Source: Thioalkalivibrio sp. | GTDB lineage: Bacteria; Pseudomonadota; Gammaproteobacteria; Ectothiorhodospirales; Ectothiorhodospiraceae | Assembly (NCBI GenBank): GCA_011389655.1 | Contig: JAABTX010000008.1 | Coordinates: 1-57,319, forward strand | DNA length: 57,319 nt | Direction of reading: 5' to 3' | Shown: in pieces, positions 25,154 through 37,068 of the stretch | How positions within the stretch are numbered: position 1 is the first letter of the stretch | Layout of the letters: each line of letters opens with the position of its first letter | The notes under the pieces: model-generated | The model's database searches: none | Seen by the model: the letters and a program-made list of their open reading frames with translations, nothing else | What the model was told of the DNA's origin: nothing | Translations under genes and position numbers: made by a program

Positions 25154-26869
25154 TCAGTCTCCCAGCTCCCGGCTGACCCGGCGCAGCCGCTCGTGCCCGG
25201 GATCGCGTTCCAGGGCCTCCTCGATGATCGCGCGGGACTCGTCGCGACGGCCCACCTCCCACAGGACCACCGCCAGGTTGCTGGCGATCTCGCTGTCCTG
25301 CATCAGGTCGTAGGCACGCTCCAGCTTCGCCAGCGCCTCATCGAGGCGGCCCATCCGGTACAGCACCCAGCCGTAGCTGTCGATGATCGCGGCGTCGTCC
25401 GGGCGCTGCTCGTAGGCACGGGTGATGAGATCGTAGGCCTCTTCATAGCGTTCGGTCCGGTCCGCGAGGGTGTATCCGAGGGCATTGAGTGCCGACACGT
25501 TCTCCGGGTCCATCTCCAGGATGGCCCGGAAATCCGCCTCGGCCGCCGGGATGTTGCCGGCCCGCTCGTGGACCAGCCCACGCAGATAGAGCAGCTGCTC
25601 CGAACCGGGGAACTCGACGAGCCCCCGCGCCAGCCGCTCGAGCGCCGCGTCGAATTCGCCGCTGTCCCGCAGCACATTCGCCTCCACCAGGTAGGCGCGA
25701 AGGGCGATGCCTTCGTCAGGGTCCTGCTGGAGGTCTTCGAGGATCGGCCGGGCCGCCGCGTGACCCTCCAGCTCCGCCGTCAGGCGCGCCACCCTGAGGC
25801 GTGCGTCGTCGACGTGCTCCCCGGCATCCACCGCCCGATAGGACCGCCGCGCGGCCTCGAGATCCTCCGCCTGTTCATGCAGGCGGCCGAGATAGTAGTG
25901 GGCATCCGAGGTCCGGCGTCCGCTCGCGAGGAGATGCTCGAGGTATTCCCGTGCAAGCTCGAAACGCCCCGCCTCGAGACTGAGCAGGGCGGTGGTCAGC
26001 AGAAGATCCGCGTCCTCGGGGTCCATGTCCAGAAGCCGGTCCAGCTCGGGGCGCACGCGCTCGAAATCCTCCACGTCCACCAGCGCCCTGGCGTAGGCAA
26101 GACGCACATCGCGCCGGTCGGGATGCACATCCACCGCGGCTGAAAGCGTCGCCAGCGCCGCATCGTCGTCTTCCATCTCGGTGAGCACGCGGGCCAGGGT
26201 CATGCGCAGGTGCACCGCATCGGGAAAACGCTCCACGCCCGTCCACGCGATCTCGCGGGCCCGCTCGAGCTGCTCAAAGCGCAGGGCAAGTTCCGCATGT
26301 GCCTGCCAGCCAGCGGCCTCGTCGGGATTCGCGTCCACCAGCCGCTCCACGGCCCGAAGCGCGGTCGCCCGATCCTCGGACTGCGCGAGCAGGGACACCA
26401 CGACCCGGTAACCCTCGTCGGTGCCGACCGCGTCGACGAGGGTCTCCAGCAGTTCGGCCGCCTCGTCGTCCCGTCCGGTGGTGGTCATCAGTACCGCAGC
26501 GATCTGCATCGCCTCGATGTTGCCGGGCGACAATTCCAGCCACCGCTCCGCAGCCGCGAGGGCACGCGGATGATTGCGGGCGAACAGGGCCAGCCGGGTG
26601 GCCCGCTCGGCGACCTGAACATCGCTGCTGAGCCGGGCCGCGGCCAGGTAATAGGTGCTCGCCTGCTCGTAGTCGCCCGACTGGGCGGCCAGTTCGGCCG
26701 CCAGCAGGCTGAACAGCACCCGCGCCTCGGAATCTTCCGTCGCCTCGCTCCCGGATATCGAGAGAATCGGGGGGGCCTCGATATACTCGGAGCCCGATGC
26801 ATTGAGATTGGTCTGGGCGCAACCCGCCAGCAGCACGGCGGGGAGCGCGACAGCGAGAAGTCGCGACAT
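25154..26869 (-). CDS. TPR-repeat lipoprotein
   Basis: A 571-residue lipoprotein made almost wholly of tetratricopeptide-like repeats, with about 12-14 units inferred from the recurrent A-x-Y-A / W-x-G pattern. The signal peptide MSRLLAVALPAVLLAGC ends with lipobox cysteine C17. The last repeats, containing SALNALGYTLADRTERYEEA and AIIDSYGWVLYRMG, are a well-known motif of these gammaproteobacterial proteins, which sit next to lolB. The function is unknown; a scaffold in the outer membrane is plausible. ATG 26887 is an alternative start that adds 6 residues. It is divergent from hemA across 151 nt. Confidence 0.85.
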   Translation of the reverse strand: MSRLLAVALPAVLLAGCAQTNLNASGSEYIEAPPILSISGSEATEDSEARVLFSLLAAELAAQSGDYEQASTYYLAAARLSSDVQVAERATRLALFARNHPRALAAAERWLELSPGNIEAMQIAAVLMTTTGRDDEAAELLETLVDAVGTDEGYRVVVSLLAQSEDRATALRAVERLVDANPDEAAGWQAHAELALRFEQLERAREIAWTGVERFPDAVHLRMTLARVLTEMEDDDAALATLSAAVDVHPDRRDVRLAYARALVDVEDFERVRPELDRLLDMDPEDADLLLTTALLSLEAGRFELAREYLEHLLASGRRTSDAHYYLGRLHEQAEDLEAARRSYRAVDAGEHVDDARLRVARLTAELEGHAAARPILEDLQQDPDEGIALRAYLVEANVLRDSGEFDAALERLARGLVEFPGSEQLLYLRGLVHERAGNIPAAEADFRAILEMDPENVSALNALGYTLADRTERYEEAYDLITRAYEQRPDDAAIIDSYGWVLYRMGRLDEALAKLERAYDLMQDSEIASNLAVVLWEVGRRDESRAIIEEALERDPGHERLRRVSRELGD

Positions 26870-27020
26870 GACGGGAACGTTCCACATGATTACGAGGGCT
26901 TGGACGATGGATGTACGCAACGGGTTCCACCGAGGGGACCAGGCCCCACTGTATCCGATGGCGCCACGCAGTACACTAAGGCGTTGCTGATCCCACCCGG
27001 GCGCGAAAGAATCCCGCTAA

Positions 27021-28304
27021 ATGCTGTTCACCCTCGGAATCAATCACCGCACTGCGCCGGTCCAGGTCCGCGAGCGCCTCGCCGTCAACGAGGTCCAGCT
27101 CGGGGAGGCGCTGGATTCGCTCCACAGCGGCGTGCGGATTCCGGAAGCGGCCATCCTGTCCACCTGCAACCGCACCGAGATCTACTTTCGGGAGAACGAC
27201 CATGGCGGAGAGGAACGCGTGCTGGACTGGCTGGGCGGTTTCCACGGCATCCGGCGCGACGAACTCGAGGCCTACCTGTACCGGCATCACGACGACGAGG
27301 CGGTGCTGCACACCCTGCGCGTCGCCTGCGGGCTCGACTCCATGGTGCTCGGCGAGCCGCAGATCCTGGGGCAGATGAAGTCCGCCTATCAGCACGCCCA
27401 CACGGCCGGGACGCTGGGGCTGTCACTGGAGCGTCTCTTTCAGCACGCCTTCGCCACCGCCAAGGACGTGCGCACGTCCACCGCGATCGGCGCCAGCGCG
27501 ATCTCGGTCGCGTTTGCGGCGGTATCCCTCGCGCGGCAGATCTTCGGGGACCTGAAACCGCTCACTGCGCTGGTGATCGGGGCCGGCGAGACCATCGAGC
27601 TCACGCTGCGCCACCTGGTGGGTCACGGAGTCGGGCACGTGATCGTCGCGAACCGCACCGTCGAGCGCGCGCACATGCTCGGCGACCGCTTCGGGGCCGA
27701 ACCCATCCCGTTGACCGGACTCCCGGAGTACCTGCACCGCTGCGACATCGTGATCAGCTCCACCGCCGCCCCGCTGCCAATCCTCGGCAAGGGCGCGGTG
27801 GAACGGGCCATCCGCAGGCGGCGCCATCGCCCGATGTTCATGGTCGATATCGCGGTGCCCCGTGACATCGAGCCGGAGGTGGCGGAACTGGAGGACGTGT
27901 ACCTGTACACCGTCGATGACCTGCAGGAGGTGATCAGCCGGAACATGGCATCCCGCCAGGCGGCGGCGGAACAGGCCGAGCAGATCATCGCGGCACGGGC
28001 CCACGAGTTCATGCGCTGGCTGCGCGCGCGGGATTCGGTGGAGAGCATTCGGCGGCTGCGCGAACAGGCGGAGACGATCCAGCACGAGACGCTCCTGCGC
28101 GCCGAGACCCAGCTGCGGGCGGGCCACCCGCCGGAGGACGTCGTGCGGCAGCTCGCGCACCTGCTGACCAACAAGCTGATGCACGCCCCCTGCAAGAGCC
28201 TGAACGCGGCTGCGCACGAGGGCGATGCCGATCTGCTGCACGCCGCGCATCGGCTGTTCCGGCTGCCCGGCAACGATGACGGGGACGGCCGGGACGATTC
28301 GTGA
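27021..28304 (+). CDS. hemA: Glutamyl-tRNA reductase HemA
   Basis: A 427-residue enzyme that reduces Glu-tRNA to glutamate-1-semialdehyde, the first step of C5 tetrapyrrole synthesis. The start [17 protein letters not shown] is typical. The catalytic cysteine is C49 in [11 protein letters not shown]. An NADP-binding [12 protein letters not shown] follows near residues 180-191, and a C-terminal dimerisation helix ends the protein. It heads hemA-prfA-prmC, with a 4-nt GTGA overlap into prfA. The Shine-Dalgarno is weak (GAAAGA). Confidence 0.97.
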   Translation: MLFTLGINHRTAPVQVRERLAVNEVQLGEALDSLHSGVRIPEAAILSTCNRTEIYFRENDHGGEERVLDWLGGFHGIRRDELEAYLYRHHDDEAVLHTLRVACGLDSMVLGEPQILGQMKSAYQHAHTAGTLGLSLERLFQHAFATAKDVRTSTAIGASAISVAFAAVSLARQIFGDLKPLTALVIGAGETIELTLRHLVGHGVGHVIVANRTVERAHMLGDRFGAEPIPLTGLPEYLHRCDIVISSTAAPLPILGKGAVERAIRRRRHRPMFMVDIAVPRDIEPEVAELEDVYLYTVDDLQEVISRNMASRQAAAEQAEQIIAARAHEFMRWLRARDSVESIRRLREQAETIQHETLLRAETQLRAGHPPEDVVRQLAHLLTNKLMHAPCKSLNAAAHEGDADLLHAAHRLFRLPGNDDGDGRDDS

Positions 28305-29386
28305 AGGAATCATTCGAACGCCGACTGGAGGGCCTGGCCGAGCGCCACAGCGAGATCGCGGGACTGCTCGCGGCGCCCGATGCCGCGGAGGACCCGGATC
28401 GCTTCCGCCGGCTCTCGGTCGAGTACAGCCAGCTGGAGCCGGTCGCCACGGCGTGGCGAGCCTGGATCCGCAACCGGGATGAACTGAGGGCCACCGAGGC
28501 GCTTCTGAAGGATCCCGAATCCGAGGTCCGGGAACTGGCGGCGGACGAGACGACGAGGCTGCAGGCGGAGGCCGAGCGGCTGGAGAGCGAGCTGCAGGCC
28601 CACCTCGTGCCGCAGGATCCCCACGACGAGGCCAATGTGTTCCTGGAGATCCGGGCCGGGACCGGTGGCGACGAGGCCGCCATCTTCGCAGGCGACCTGC
28701 TGCGCATGTACAGCCGCTACGCCGAACAGCGGCAGTGGCAGATGGAGATCCTGAGCGCCAGCGAGGGAGAACACGGGGGCTTCCGCGAGGTCATCGTCCG
28801 GGTGGTCGGGCATGGGGTGTATTCCAGGCTGAAGTTCGAATCCGGAACCCATCGGGTGCAACGGGTACCGGAGACCGAGTCCCAGGGCCGCATTCACACC
28901 TCGGCGGCGACCGTGGCCATCATGCCCGAACTGGAGGCGGTGGAGATGCCGGAGATCAACCCGGCCGACCTGCGCATCGACACCTATCGGGCCAGCGGTG
29001 CCGGCGGCCAGCATGTGAACCGCACCGACTCGGCGGTGAGACTGACCCACCTGCCCACCGGGATGGTGGTCGAGTGCCAGGACGAGCGCTCCCAGCACAA
29101 GAACAAGGCACGCGCGATGACCCTGCTGGCGGCACGGCTCTACGAGGCCGAACGCAGCCGGCAGGCCGCGGAGCAGAGCGCCACGCGCAAGAGCCTGGTG
29201 GGCAGCGGCGACCGCTCCGAGCGCATCCGTACCTACAATTTTCCCCAGGGCCGTGTCACCGATCACCGGATCAACCTGACCCTGTACAAGCTGGACGAAG
29301 TGATGTCGGGAGGCCTCGATCCACTGATCGATCCGCTGACGCACGAGCACCAGGCCGAACAGCTGGCCGCACTTGCCGACGACTGA
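28301..29386 (+). CDS. prfA: Peptide chain release factor 1
   Basis: A 361-residue RF1 that ends translation at UAA and UAG. The catalytic GGQ is at residues 235-237 in SGAGGQHVN. The codon-recognition tripeptide PxT of RF1 is P190-E191-T192 (PET; many species have PAT), in [13 protein letters not shown]. Its glutamine is the target of PrmC, encoded next. The start is GTG 28301, overlapping the hemA stop. Length is normal. Confidence 0.97.
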   Translation: MKESFERRLEGLAERHSEIAGLLAAPDAAEDPDRFRRLSVEYSQLEPVATAWRAWIRNRDELRATEALLKDPESEVRELAADETTRLQAEAERLESELQAHLVPQDPHDEANVFLEIRAGTGGDEAAIFAGDLLRMYSRYAEQRQWQMEILSASEGEHGGFREVIVRVVGHGVYSRLKFESGTHRVQRVPETESQGRIHTSAATVAIMPELEAVEMPEINPADLRIDTYRASGAGGQHVNRTDSAVRLTHLPTGMVVECQDERSQHKNKARAMTLLAARLYEAERSRQAAEQSATRKSLVGSGDRSERIRTYNFPQGRVTDHRINLTLYKLDEVMSGGLDPLIDPLTHEHQAEQLAALADD

Positions 29387-30230
29387 CGCGACCACCGTGG
29401 AAGGGCTGCTTGCCGAATGCCGCGACAGGCTGCGGCGGGCCGGCGTCGCGCACCCGGGGCTCGAGGCCCGTCTGCTGCTGGGCCATCAACTGGAGATCCC
29501 GGACGTGCATCTGCTCGCCTTCGGCGAGCGACCGGTCACGGCGCCGCAGGCCAAGGCCGTGCGCGCGCTGATTGCCGCCCGTGCTGCCGGGCAGCCGGTC
29601 GCCTACCTGCTGGGCCGGCGGGAGTTCTGGTCCCTGCCCCTGGCAGTGGATGACGGCTGCCTGATCCCGCGCCCGGAGACCGAACTGCTGGTGGAACGCG
29701 CACTCCGGCACCTGCCGACGGGGCCGGCGCGGGTGCTGGATCTTGGGACCGGCTCCGGCGCAATCGCCCTGGCGCTGAAGACCGAACGGCCGTCACTAAC
29801 GGTCTGGGCCAGCGATGCCGAAGCCCGGGCCCTGGCGGTGGCAGCGGCGAATGCCCGCAGCCTCGGGCTGACGGTTCACTGGTTCCGCGGGCGCTGGCTG
29901 GAGGGGGTCGCGCCCAGGCCGCGGTTCGATCTGATCGTCAGCAACCCGCCCTACATCGCAGCCGAAGACCCGCACCTCGCCGCCGGGGATCTGCGCTTCG
30001 AGCCCCGCAGTGCGCTGGTGGCCGCCGACACCGGCCTTGCGGATCTGCGGGCAATCGCGGAAGCATCGCGCTCCCGACTGCGCCCGGGAGCCTGGCTGCT
30101 GCTGGAACATGGCGCCGACCAGGGATCCGCGGTGCGCGCCCTTCTGCGCAGGGCCGGCTACCGCGAGGTATCGAGCCACACCGATCTGGCGGGCCTCGAG
30201 CGCATGACCGAGGGTCGCGCCGCCGCCTGA
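29373..30230 (+). CDS. prmC: Peptide chain release factor N5-glutamine methyltransferase PrmC
   Basis: A 285-residue SAM-dependent methyltransferase that methylates the GGQ glutamine of release factors. The SAM loop [15 protein letters not shown] is at about 121-135, and the substrate-binding NPPY is at 191-194 in [13 protein letters not shown]. An N-terminal helical domain covers 1-85. The start is uncertain: TTG 29373 overlaps prfA by 14 nt, and GTG 29397 just past the prfA stop would remove 8 residues. Neither has a good Shine-Dalgarno, which suggests translation coupled to prfA. Confidence 0.94.
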   Translation: MPTTDATTVEGLLAECRDRLRRAGVAHPGLEARLLLGHQLEIPDVHLLAFGERPVTAPQAKAVRALIAARAAGQPVAYLLGRREFWSLPLAVDDGCLIPRPETELLVERALRHLPTGPARVLDLGTGSGAIALALKTERPSLTVWASDAEARALAVAAANARSLGLTVHWFRGRWLEGVAPRPRFDLIVSNPPYIAAEDPHLAAGDLRFEPRSALVAADTGLADLRAIAEASRSRLRPGAWLLLEHGADQGSAVRALLRRAGYREVSSHTDLAGLERMTEGRAAA

Positions 30231-30310
30231 ATGCCGGTGCCTTCCCGTGGCGCGCCATTGGACGTGGAACTGACTGGGCAAATGATGCGGCGCCAACTAC
30301 CATACAGGGC

Positions 30311-30712
30311 ATGGACTCGACCGTTCGCACAAGGGAATTCATCTTCCGGGGGCCGCACCAAGAGAGGGACCAGGCCCCCTCGGCCGCGCTGCTGCTGGCC
30401 GACTCGCCGATGGTCTCCGAGGTGTCGGTGGCTGTCCCGAACCGGGTGCTGGCGAGCTATGACCTGCGCGAGGTGACGTTCTCCGAGATCGAGTCCGCAC
30501 TGGAGGAACTCGGCTTCCACCTGGACAACAGCCTGCTCACCCGGCTGCGCCGCGCCTACTACGCCTATTGCGAGGAGACGCGGCGCGCGAACATGCAGGT
30601 CAGCTCCAACTGCTTCGGGCACTGCGCGCGGCGCATCTTCGTGCGCCATTACCAGCAGAGCGAACACGGCTGCCGGGACCAGCGGCCCTCGCACTGGCGC
30701 TCGTACTGGTGA
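30311..30712 (+). CDS. Conserved small protein of unknown function, possible HMA-like fold
   Basis: A 133-residue protein I do not recognise by name. Residues 32-75 (SEVSVAVPNRVLASYD then FSEIESALEELGFHLD) have the alternation of a ferredoxin-like heavy-metal-associated domain, but the CxxC metal site is absent. The C-terminal half is basic and aromatic-rich (RRAYYAYCEETRRANM, CFGHCARRIFVRHY, HWRSYW) and has three cysteines plus four histidines. No signal peptide or membrane segment is seen. It stands alone 80 nt after prmC and 40 nt before the MoeB/ThiF-like gene. A role in sulfur or metal chemistry with that neighbour is possible but is only inference. Confidence 0.75.
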   Translation: MDSTVRTREFIFRGPHQERDQAPSAALLLADSPMVSEVSVAVPNRVLASYDLREVTFSEIESALEELGFHLDNSLLTRLRRAYYAYCEETRRANMQVSSNCFGHCARRIFVRHYQQSEHGCRDQRPSHWRSYW

Positions 30713-30752
30713 CGCCGCCCCGGCGCGGGCCGGTCGCGATTCGGAGTCCCGG

Positions 30753-31514
30753 GTGAACGACGAGCTCCTGCTGCGCTACAGCCGCCAGATCCTGCTGCCG
30801 AACGTAGGCGCCGAGGGGCAGGAGCGTCTGGCGGCCGCCCACGCGGTGGTGATGGGTCTCGGGGGGCTGGGTTCCCCGATCGCGGCCTATCTCGCGGCGG
30901 CCGGAGTCGGACAGCTCACCCTGGTCGATTTCGATCGCGTCGATCTGAGCAACCTGCAGCGCCAAGTCCTGCATGGTCAGCAGGACATCGGCCGGCTCAA
31001 GGTCGATTCGGCCGCGGACAGCCTGCGCCGCCTGAACCCCGCATGCCGCCTGAACACGCTGGCCCGTCGCCTTGACCAGGCGGAACTGGAGACACTCGGT
31101 GCGGAAGCCGACGTGATCCTGGACGGCACGGACAATTTCGCCAGCCGGGCGCTGATCAACCGCGCGGCGGTGGCTGCCGGCGTCCCGCTGGCCTCCGGAG
31201 CGGTGATCCGCTTCGAGGGCCAGCTGACCACCTTCGACTTCCGGGACCCATCGATGCCCTGCTACCACTGCCTCTACGGCGAGGGCGAGGAACTCGGCGA
31301 GACCTGTGGCGAGTCCGGGGTGCTGGCGAGCCTACCGGGGGTGATCGGCAGCCTGCAGGCCACGGAGGCGCTGAAGCTCCTGCTCGGATTGCCGACGCTC
31401 GCCGGGAGGCTGTTGCTGGTCGACGGGCTTACGATGAACTTTCGGACCCTGTCGCTCTCGCGCGATCCGGCCTGCCCGGTCTGTGGTCCGGCAGCGACCG
31501 CCGCGGGCGCATGA
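30753..31514 (+). CDS. MoeB/ThiF/HesA-family adenylyltransferase (E1-like)
   Basis: A 253-residue E1-like enzyme that adenylates the C-terminal Gly-Gly of MoaD or ThiS sulfur carriers. The nucleotide loop GLGGLG is at 35-40, with DFDRVDLSNLQRQ at 60-72. Zinc is bound by C170/C173 (PCYHC) and C241/C244 (CPVC). C185 in GETCGESG is the position of the ThiF-type cysteine. It could serve molybdopterin or thiamine synthesis, since no MoaD, ThiS or other partner is nearby. GTG 30753 has GGAG 6 nt upstream. A hairpin overlaps its stop codon. Confidence 0.92.
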   Translation: MNDELLLRYSRQILLPNVGAEGQERLAAAHAVVMGLGGLGSPIAAYLAAAGVGQLTLVDFDRVDLSNLQRQVLHGQQDIGRLKVDSAADSLRRLNPACRLNTLARRLDQAELETLGAEADVILDGTDNFASRALINRAAVAAGVPLASGAVIRFEGQLTTFDFRDPSMPCYHCLYGEGEELGETCGESGVLASLPGVIGSLQATEALKLLLGLPTLAGRLLLVDGLTMNFRTLSLSRDPACPVCGPAATAAGA

Positions 31515-31526
31515 GAGCGCCCGCGG
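31501..31526 (+). terminator. Hairpin spanning the moeB-like gene stop codon
   Basis: A perfect 10-bp stem, CCGCGGGCGC (31501-31510) / GCGCCCGCGG (31517-31526), around a 6-nt loop ATGAGA that contains the TGA stop codon (31512-31514). There is no T-run. It may protect the mRNA end or terminate with Rho. Confidence 0.5.
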
Positions 31527-31532
31527 CGGAGC

Positions 31533-31682
31533 ATGTGAACACCACGTCAACGCTCATGCCGTGGACGATGCGCGCCGAGGGATGAAAACAAGCCACGGAA
31601 GGACACGGAAGTAGATCGAAATCCGCGATTTGATCACGCATTCCGCGTATTTCCGTGTCCTTCCGTGGCCATGTGTTCACAT
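31533..31682. repeat. 150-nt palindromic CACGGAAG element, copy 2
   Basis: Outer arms ATGTGAACAC (31533-31542) and GTGTTCACAT (31673-31682) are perfect reverse complements. Inner arms GCCACGGAAGGACACGGAA (31592-31610) and 31651-31669 are a perfect 19-bp inverted repeat. It lies in the convergent gap before hslO. The inner arm occurs again, interrupted, at 5021-5055, so it is a dispersed intergenic repeat. Confidence 0.7.
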
Positions 31683-31713
31683 TAACCGGATCCGTGCCGC
31701 GTGCAGCAAATCC

Positions 31714-32610
31714 TCAGTGGCGGGTGGAGCCCACCGTCGGCTGCGGTTCGGCGGCCGCGAACAGGGCCTCCGCATCCACCGCGTCGAGACGGTAGCGGGC
31801 ATTGCAGAATTCGCAGGTCACTGCGATCTCCCCCTCCTGCTCGAGCGTTGCCCGCACCTCGTCGGGGCCGAGTCCCTTCAGCATGTCCTGCACCTTGTCG
31901 CGCGAGCAGCTGCAGGCGAAGCGCATCCCGTGCCCGGCCAGCAACCGCACCCGTTCTTCGTGGAACAGCCGGCGCAGCAGGTCTTCCGCCGCGAGATCGA
32001 GCAATTCCCCGGCGGAGACGGTGTCGCCCAGCAGGGTGAGGCGCGTCCAGTCCTCCGAATCGCGCGGCGTCGGTGACCCGTCCGGTCCCGGCATGCCCTG
32101 CAACAGCATTCCGGCGGCGCTGTCCGGACCGGCCGCGAGCCAGACCCGTGTCGGCAGCTGTTCGGAGCGCTCGAAGTACGCATCCAGTGCCGTTGCGAGC
32201 GACCGGCCCTCCAGCGCCACCACGCCCTGGTAGCGTTCGCGCCCCGCACCCGGGTCGAGCGTGATCAGCAGCCGGGCATCGGCGCCGAAGATCTGGCCCA
32301 GATCACCGTCCGGGACCTCTCCCCGGTAGCGGGCGAGTCCACGCAGCGACTGGCTTCCGGTCGCCTGCACCACCAGCAGGTGCAGCGGACCGGAGCCGGT
32401 GATCTGCAGGATCAGGGAACCGTCGAACTTCAGCGTTGCCGCGATCAGGGCGACGGCCGCATAGGCCTCGCCCAGTTGCCTGTGCACCGCGGGAGGATAA
32501 CGGTGGCGTTGCAACAGGGCCTGCCAGGACGCATCGAGGTGTACCCACTCGCCCCTCACCGGGGTGTTCTCGAGCAGGAAGCGGTGCAGCGTGTCGGCCT
32601 CGGCGATCAT
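31714..32610 (-). CDS. hslO: Redox-regulated chaperone Hsp33
   Basis: A 298-residue cytoplasmic holdase switched on by oxidation. The zinc-binding redox switch is complete: C233 and C235 in ACSCSRD, and C266 and C269 in CEFCN. The N-terminal domain has the LKFDGSLILQITGSGP block. Length is normal. ATG 32610 has GAGGAG a few bases upstream. It lies 32 nt after gatB and its 3' end faces the moeB-like gene across the palindromic repeat. Confidence 0.96.
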   Translation of the reverse strand: MIAEADTLHRFLLENTPVRGEWVHLDASWQALLQRHRYPPAVHRQLGEAYAAVALIAATLKFDGSLILQITGSGPLHLLVVQATGSQSLRGLARYRGEVPDGDLGQIFGADARLLITLDPGAGRERYQGVVALEGRSLATALDAYFERSEQLPTRVWLAAGPDSAAGMLLQGMPGPDGSPTPRDSEDWTRLTLLGDTVSAGELLDLAAEDLLRRLFHEERVRLLAGHGMRFACSCSRDKVQDMLKGLGPDEVRATLEQEGEIAVTCEFCNARYRLDAVDAEALFAAAEPQPTVGSTRH

Positions 32611-32642
32611 GACTCCTCGGACCGCGACCGCGGTGCGCGCGT

Positions 32643-34079
32643 TCAGTCGCCCCGCAGCCGCGCCCGCAGCCGCTCGTTGACCTGGGCCGGGTTGGCCTTG
32701 CCCTGGGTCTTCTTCATCACCTGCCCGACAAAGAAGCCGAGCAGCTTGTCCTTCCCGGCACGGTACTGTTCGAGCTGCACGGGATTCGCGGCGATCACAT
32801 CGTCGATGATGCGGTCGATCGCGCCGGTGTCGGTGATCTGCTTCAGCCCGCGGGCGGCAATGATCGCATCGGCGTCGCCCTCACCCGCCCACATCGCGTC
32901 GAAGACCTCCTTCGCGATCTTGCCGGAGATGGTCGCGTCCTGGATGCGCGCCAGAAGCTGCGCCAGCGCCGCCGGCGCGACCGGACTATCGCCCACCTCC
33001 AGCTCGGAACGGTTCAGCGCCGCGGTGAAGTCACCCATCATCCAGTTGGCGGCGAGCTTTGGCGCCCCGCAGGCCGCCACCAGCGCCTCGTAGTAGTCCG
33101 CCAGGTCGCGGGTGGCGGTCAGCGCGCCGGCATCGTAGGGGGACAGCGCGTAGTCGCGCACGAAGCGCTCGCGCTTCGCATCCGGCAGTTCCGGCATCTC
33201 GGCGCGGATCGCCTCGATATCCTCCGTGTGGATCGCTACCGGCAGCAGGTCGGGATCCGGGAAGTAGCGGTAGTCGTTCGCCTCTTCCTTGGAGCGCATG
33301 GGGCGGGTCTCGTCGCGGTCCGGGTCGAACAGGCGCGTCTCCTGCACCACCGTGCCGCCCGATTCGATCAGCTCGATCTGGCGCTCCACCTCGAAGTTGA
33401 TCGCGCGCTCGACGAAACGGAAGGAATTCAGGTTCTTGATCTCGGTGCGAATACCGAAGGACGACTCCCCCGCCGGGCGGACCGAGACATTCGCGTCGCA
33501 GCGGAAGCTGCCCTCCTGCATGTTGCCGTCACAGATATCGAGGTAACGCACCAGCGCGTGCAGTTTCTTCATGTACGCCACCGCCTCGCGCGCCGAACCC
33601 AGCTCCGGCTCGGAGACGATCTCGACCAGCGGCGTCCCGGCACGGTTGAGGTCGATGCCCGTCATCGTGCCGAAGCCCTCGTGCAGGCTCTTGCCGGCGT
33701 CCTCCTCGAGGTGCGCCCGGGTGACGCCGATCCGCTTGCGGCTGCCGTCGTCGAGTTCGATCTCCAGGTGGCCCCGCGCGACGATCGGCAGTTCGAACTG
33801 GGAGATCTGGTAGCCCTTCGGGAGGTCCGGGTAGAAGTAGTTCTTGCGTGCGAACACGGACCGGGGGGCGATCTGCGCCTCGAGTGCCAGTCCCAGCATC
33901 ACGGCCTTGCGCACGACCGCCTCGTTCAGCACCGGCAGCACCCCGGGCAGGCCCAGGTCGACGGCGCAGGCCTGCCGGTTCGGCTCCGCGCCGTAAGCGG
34001 TCGCGGCCCCGGAGAAGATCTTCGACGCGGTGTTCAGCTGGGCATGGATCTCCAGCCCGATCACGGTTTCCCATTCCAT
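32643..34079 (-). CDS. gatB: Asp/Glu-tRNA amidotransferase subunit B
   Basis: A 478-residue GatB, the kinase subunit of the GatCAB amidotransferase that converts Glu-tRNA(Gln) or Asp-tRNA(Asn) to the amide form. It begins [13 protein letters not shown] and carries the [17 protein letters not shown] signature and a C-terminal YqeY-like tail domain. ATG 34079 is chosen by homology; an open frame continues upstream. It follows gatA after 13 nt. It needs GatA for ammonia release. Confidence 0.97.
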   Translation of the reverse strand: MEWETVIGLEIHAQLNTASKIFSGAATAYGAEPNRQACAVDLGLPGVLPVLNEAVVRKAVMLGLALEAQIAPRSVFARKNYFYPDLPKGYQISQFELPIVARGHLEIELDDGSRKRIGVTRAHLEEDAGKSLHEGFGTMTGIDLNRAGTPLVEIVSEPELGSAREAVAYMKKLHALVRYLDICDGNMQEGSFRCDANVSVRPAGESSFGIRTEIKNLNSFRFVERAINFEVERQIELIESGGTVVQETRLFDPDRDETRPMRSKEEANDYRYFPDPDLLPVAIHTEDIEAIRAEMPELPDAKRERFVRDYALSPYDAGALTATRDLADYYEALVAACGAPKLAANWMMGDFTAALNRSELEVGDSPVAPAALAQLLARIQDATISGKIAKEVFDAMWAGEGDADAIIAARGLKQITDTGAIDRIIDDVIAANPVQLEQYRAGKDKLLGFFVGQVMKKTQGKANPAQVNERLRARLRGD

Positions 34080-34092
34080 TCTTCGTCCGCCC

Positions 34093-35547
34093 CTAAGCGA
34101 AGGTCGCCGGCATGCGCTGATGCCAGCCCGTCTCCTGCTGGAACTGGTGCGCAACGTTCAGCAGGCGGCCCTCCTCGAAGTAGTTCCCGATCAGCTGCAG
34201 CCCGACCGGCAGACTGCCGATCGTTCCCGCCGGCATCGACAGGCCCGGCAGACCGGCGAGATTCGCCGCGATGGTGTAGACGTCGGAGAGATACATGCTG
34301 ATCGGGTCCGCGCTCTTCTCTCCCAGCCGGAACGGGAGCTCCGGTGTCGTCGGGCCGGCAATCACATCCACCCGCTCGAAGGCGCGGCGGAAATCCTCCG
34401 CGATCAGCTGCCTGACCTTCTGGGCCTTCAGGTAGTAGGCATCGTAATAGCCCGCGGAGAGCACGTAGGTCCCGATCATGATGCGCCGCTTGACCTCGGC
34501 ACCGAAGCCCTCGGCGCGCGAGCGCGTGTACAGGTCCATCAGGTCGCGCGGATCATTGCAGCGATGGCCGAAACGCACGCCGTCGTAACGGGCCAGGTTG
34601 GACGAGCACTCGGCCGGTGCCACCACGTAATAGGCCGGAACCGACAGGTTGCTGTTCGGCAAACTGATCTCCACCGGCTCCGCCCCGCGCTCGCGCAGCA
34701 CCGCCAGTGCATCCTGCACCGCGCGGCGCACGTCCGCGTGCAGCCCGTCCCCGAAGTATTCCCTGGGCAGACCGATGCGCAGACCCTTGAGGTCGCGGTC
34801 GAGACCGGCGGTGAAGTCCTCGTCCGGACGTTCCAGGCTGGTGGAATCCCGGGGATCGAAGCCGGCCATCGCATTCAGCATCAGCGCGCAGTCTTCCGCG
34901 CTGGCGGCCATCGGACCGCCCTGGTCCAGGCTGGAGGCAAAGGCGATCATCCCGTAGCGGGAGACGCGTCCATAGGTGGGCTTCAGCCCGGTGACGCCAC
35001 AGAACGCGGCCGGCTGCCGGATCGAACCGCCGGTGTCGGTTCCCGTCGCCGCGGGCACCAGGCGCGCGGCCACTGCAGCCGCCGACCCGCCGGAGGATCC
35101 GCCGGGCACCCGCTCCGGGTCCCACGGATTGCGGACCGGGCCGTAGTAGCTGGTCTCGTTCGACGAACCCATCGCGAACTCGTCCATGTTGGTCTTGCCC
35201 AGCATCACCGCGCCGGCGGCATTCATGCGTTCGACGACCGTGGCGTCGTAGGGGGCGACGAAGGAATCGAGCATCCTCGAACCGCAGCTGGTGCGCACCC
35301 CGTGCGTGCAGAAGATGTCCTTCTGCGCCACCGGCAGTCCCAGCAGCGGCGCGCGCTCACCCTGCGCGAGCCGCTGATCCGCCGCGTCGGCCGCGGCCAG
35401 CGCCTGTTCCCGGGTCACGGTCACGAAGCTGTTGATGCCGGGATCCAGCCGGTCGATACGGTCGAGATAGAGTTCGGTCAGTTCGCGGCTGCTGATCTCG
35501 CCCGCTTGCAGACGGCGCGCCCAGCCCGAAAGGGTATCGAGTGTCAT
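34093..35547 (-). CDS. gatA: Asp/Glu-tRNA amidotransferase subunit A
   Basis: A 484-residue amidase-signature protein that hydrolyses glutamine to supply ammonia to GatB. The Ser-cisSer-Lys triad is visible as K76 (PVAQKDIF), S151 ([11 protein letters not shown]) and S175 ([12 protein letters not shown]). The glycine-serine-rich amidase signature is intact. Length is normal. It lies 34 nt after gatC and 13 nt before gatB. Confidence 0.97.
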   Translation of the reverse strand: MTLDTLSGWARRLQAGEISSRELTELYLDRIDRLDPGINSFVTVTREQALAAADAADQRLAQGERAPLLGLPVAQKDIFCTHGVRTSCGSRMLDSFVAPYDATVVERMNAAGAVMLGKTNMDEFAMGSSNETSYYGPVRNPWDPERVPGGSSGGSAAAVAARLVPAATGTDTGGSIRQPAAFCGVTGLKPTYGRVSRYGMIAFASSLDQGGPMAASAEDCALMLNAMAGFDPRDSTSLERPDEDFTAGLDRDLKGLRIGLPREYFGDGLHADVRRAVQDALAVLRERGAEPVEISLPNSNLSVPAYYVVAPAECSSNLARYDGVRFGHRCNDPRDLMDLYTRSRAEGFGAEVKRRIMIGTYVLSAGYYDAYYLKAQKVRQLIAEDFRRAFERVDVIAGPTTPELPFRLGEKSADPISMYLSDVYTIAANLAGLPGLSMPAGTIGSLPVGLQLIGNYFEEGRLLNVAHQFQQETGWHQRMPATFA

Positions 35548-35581
35548 CGCCGGGGTTTCCGTTGCTGGACCGGTTTGCCGA

Positions 35582-37041
<1,460 letters not shown>

Positions 37042-37056
37042 CCGTTCCCGCCCGCC

Positions 37057-37061
37057 GGAGG
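37057..37061 (+). promoter_or_regulatory. Shine-Dalgarno GGAGG that places the mreC start at an ATC codon
   Basis: GGAGG at 37057-37061 is the strongest ribosome binding site in the mreB-mreC gap. Seven nucleotides later, at 37069, the mreC reading frame begins with ATC. No ATG, GTG or TTG exists in that frame until GTG 37129, which lies inside the predicted transmembrane segment. Confidence 0.6.
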
Positions 37062-37068
37062 ACGTGTC

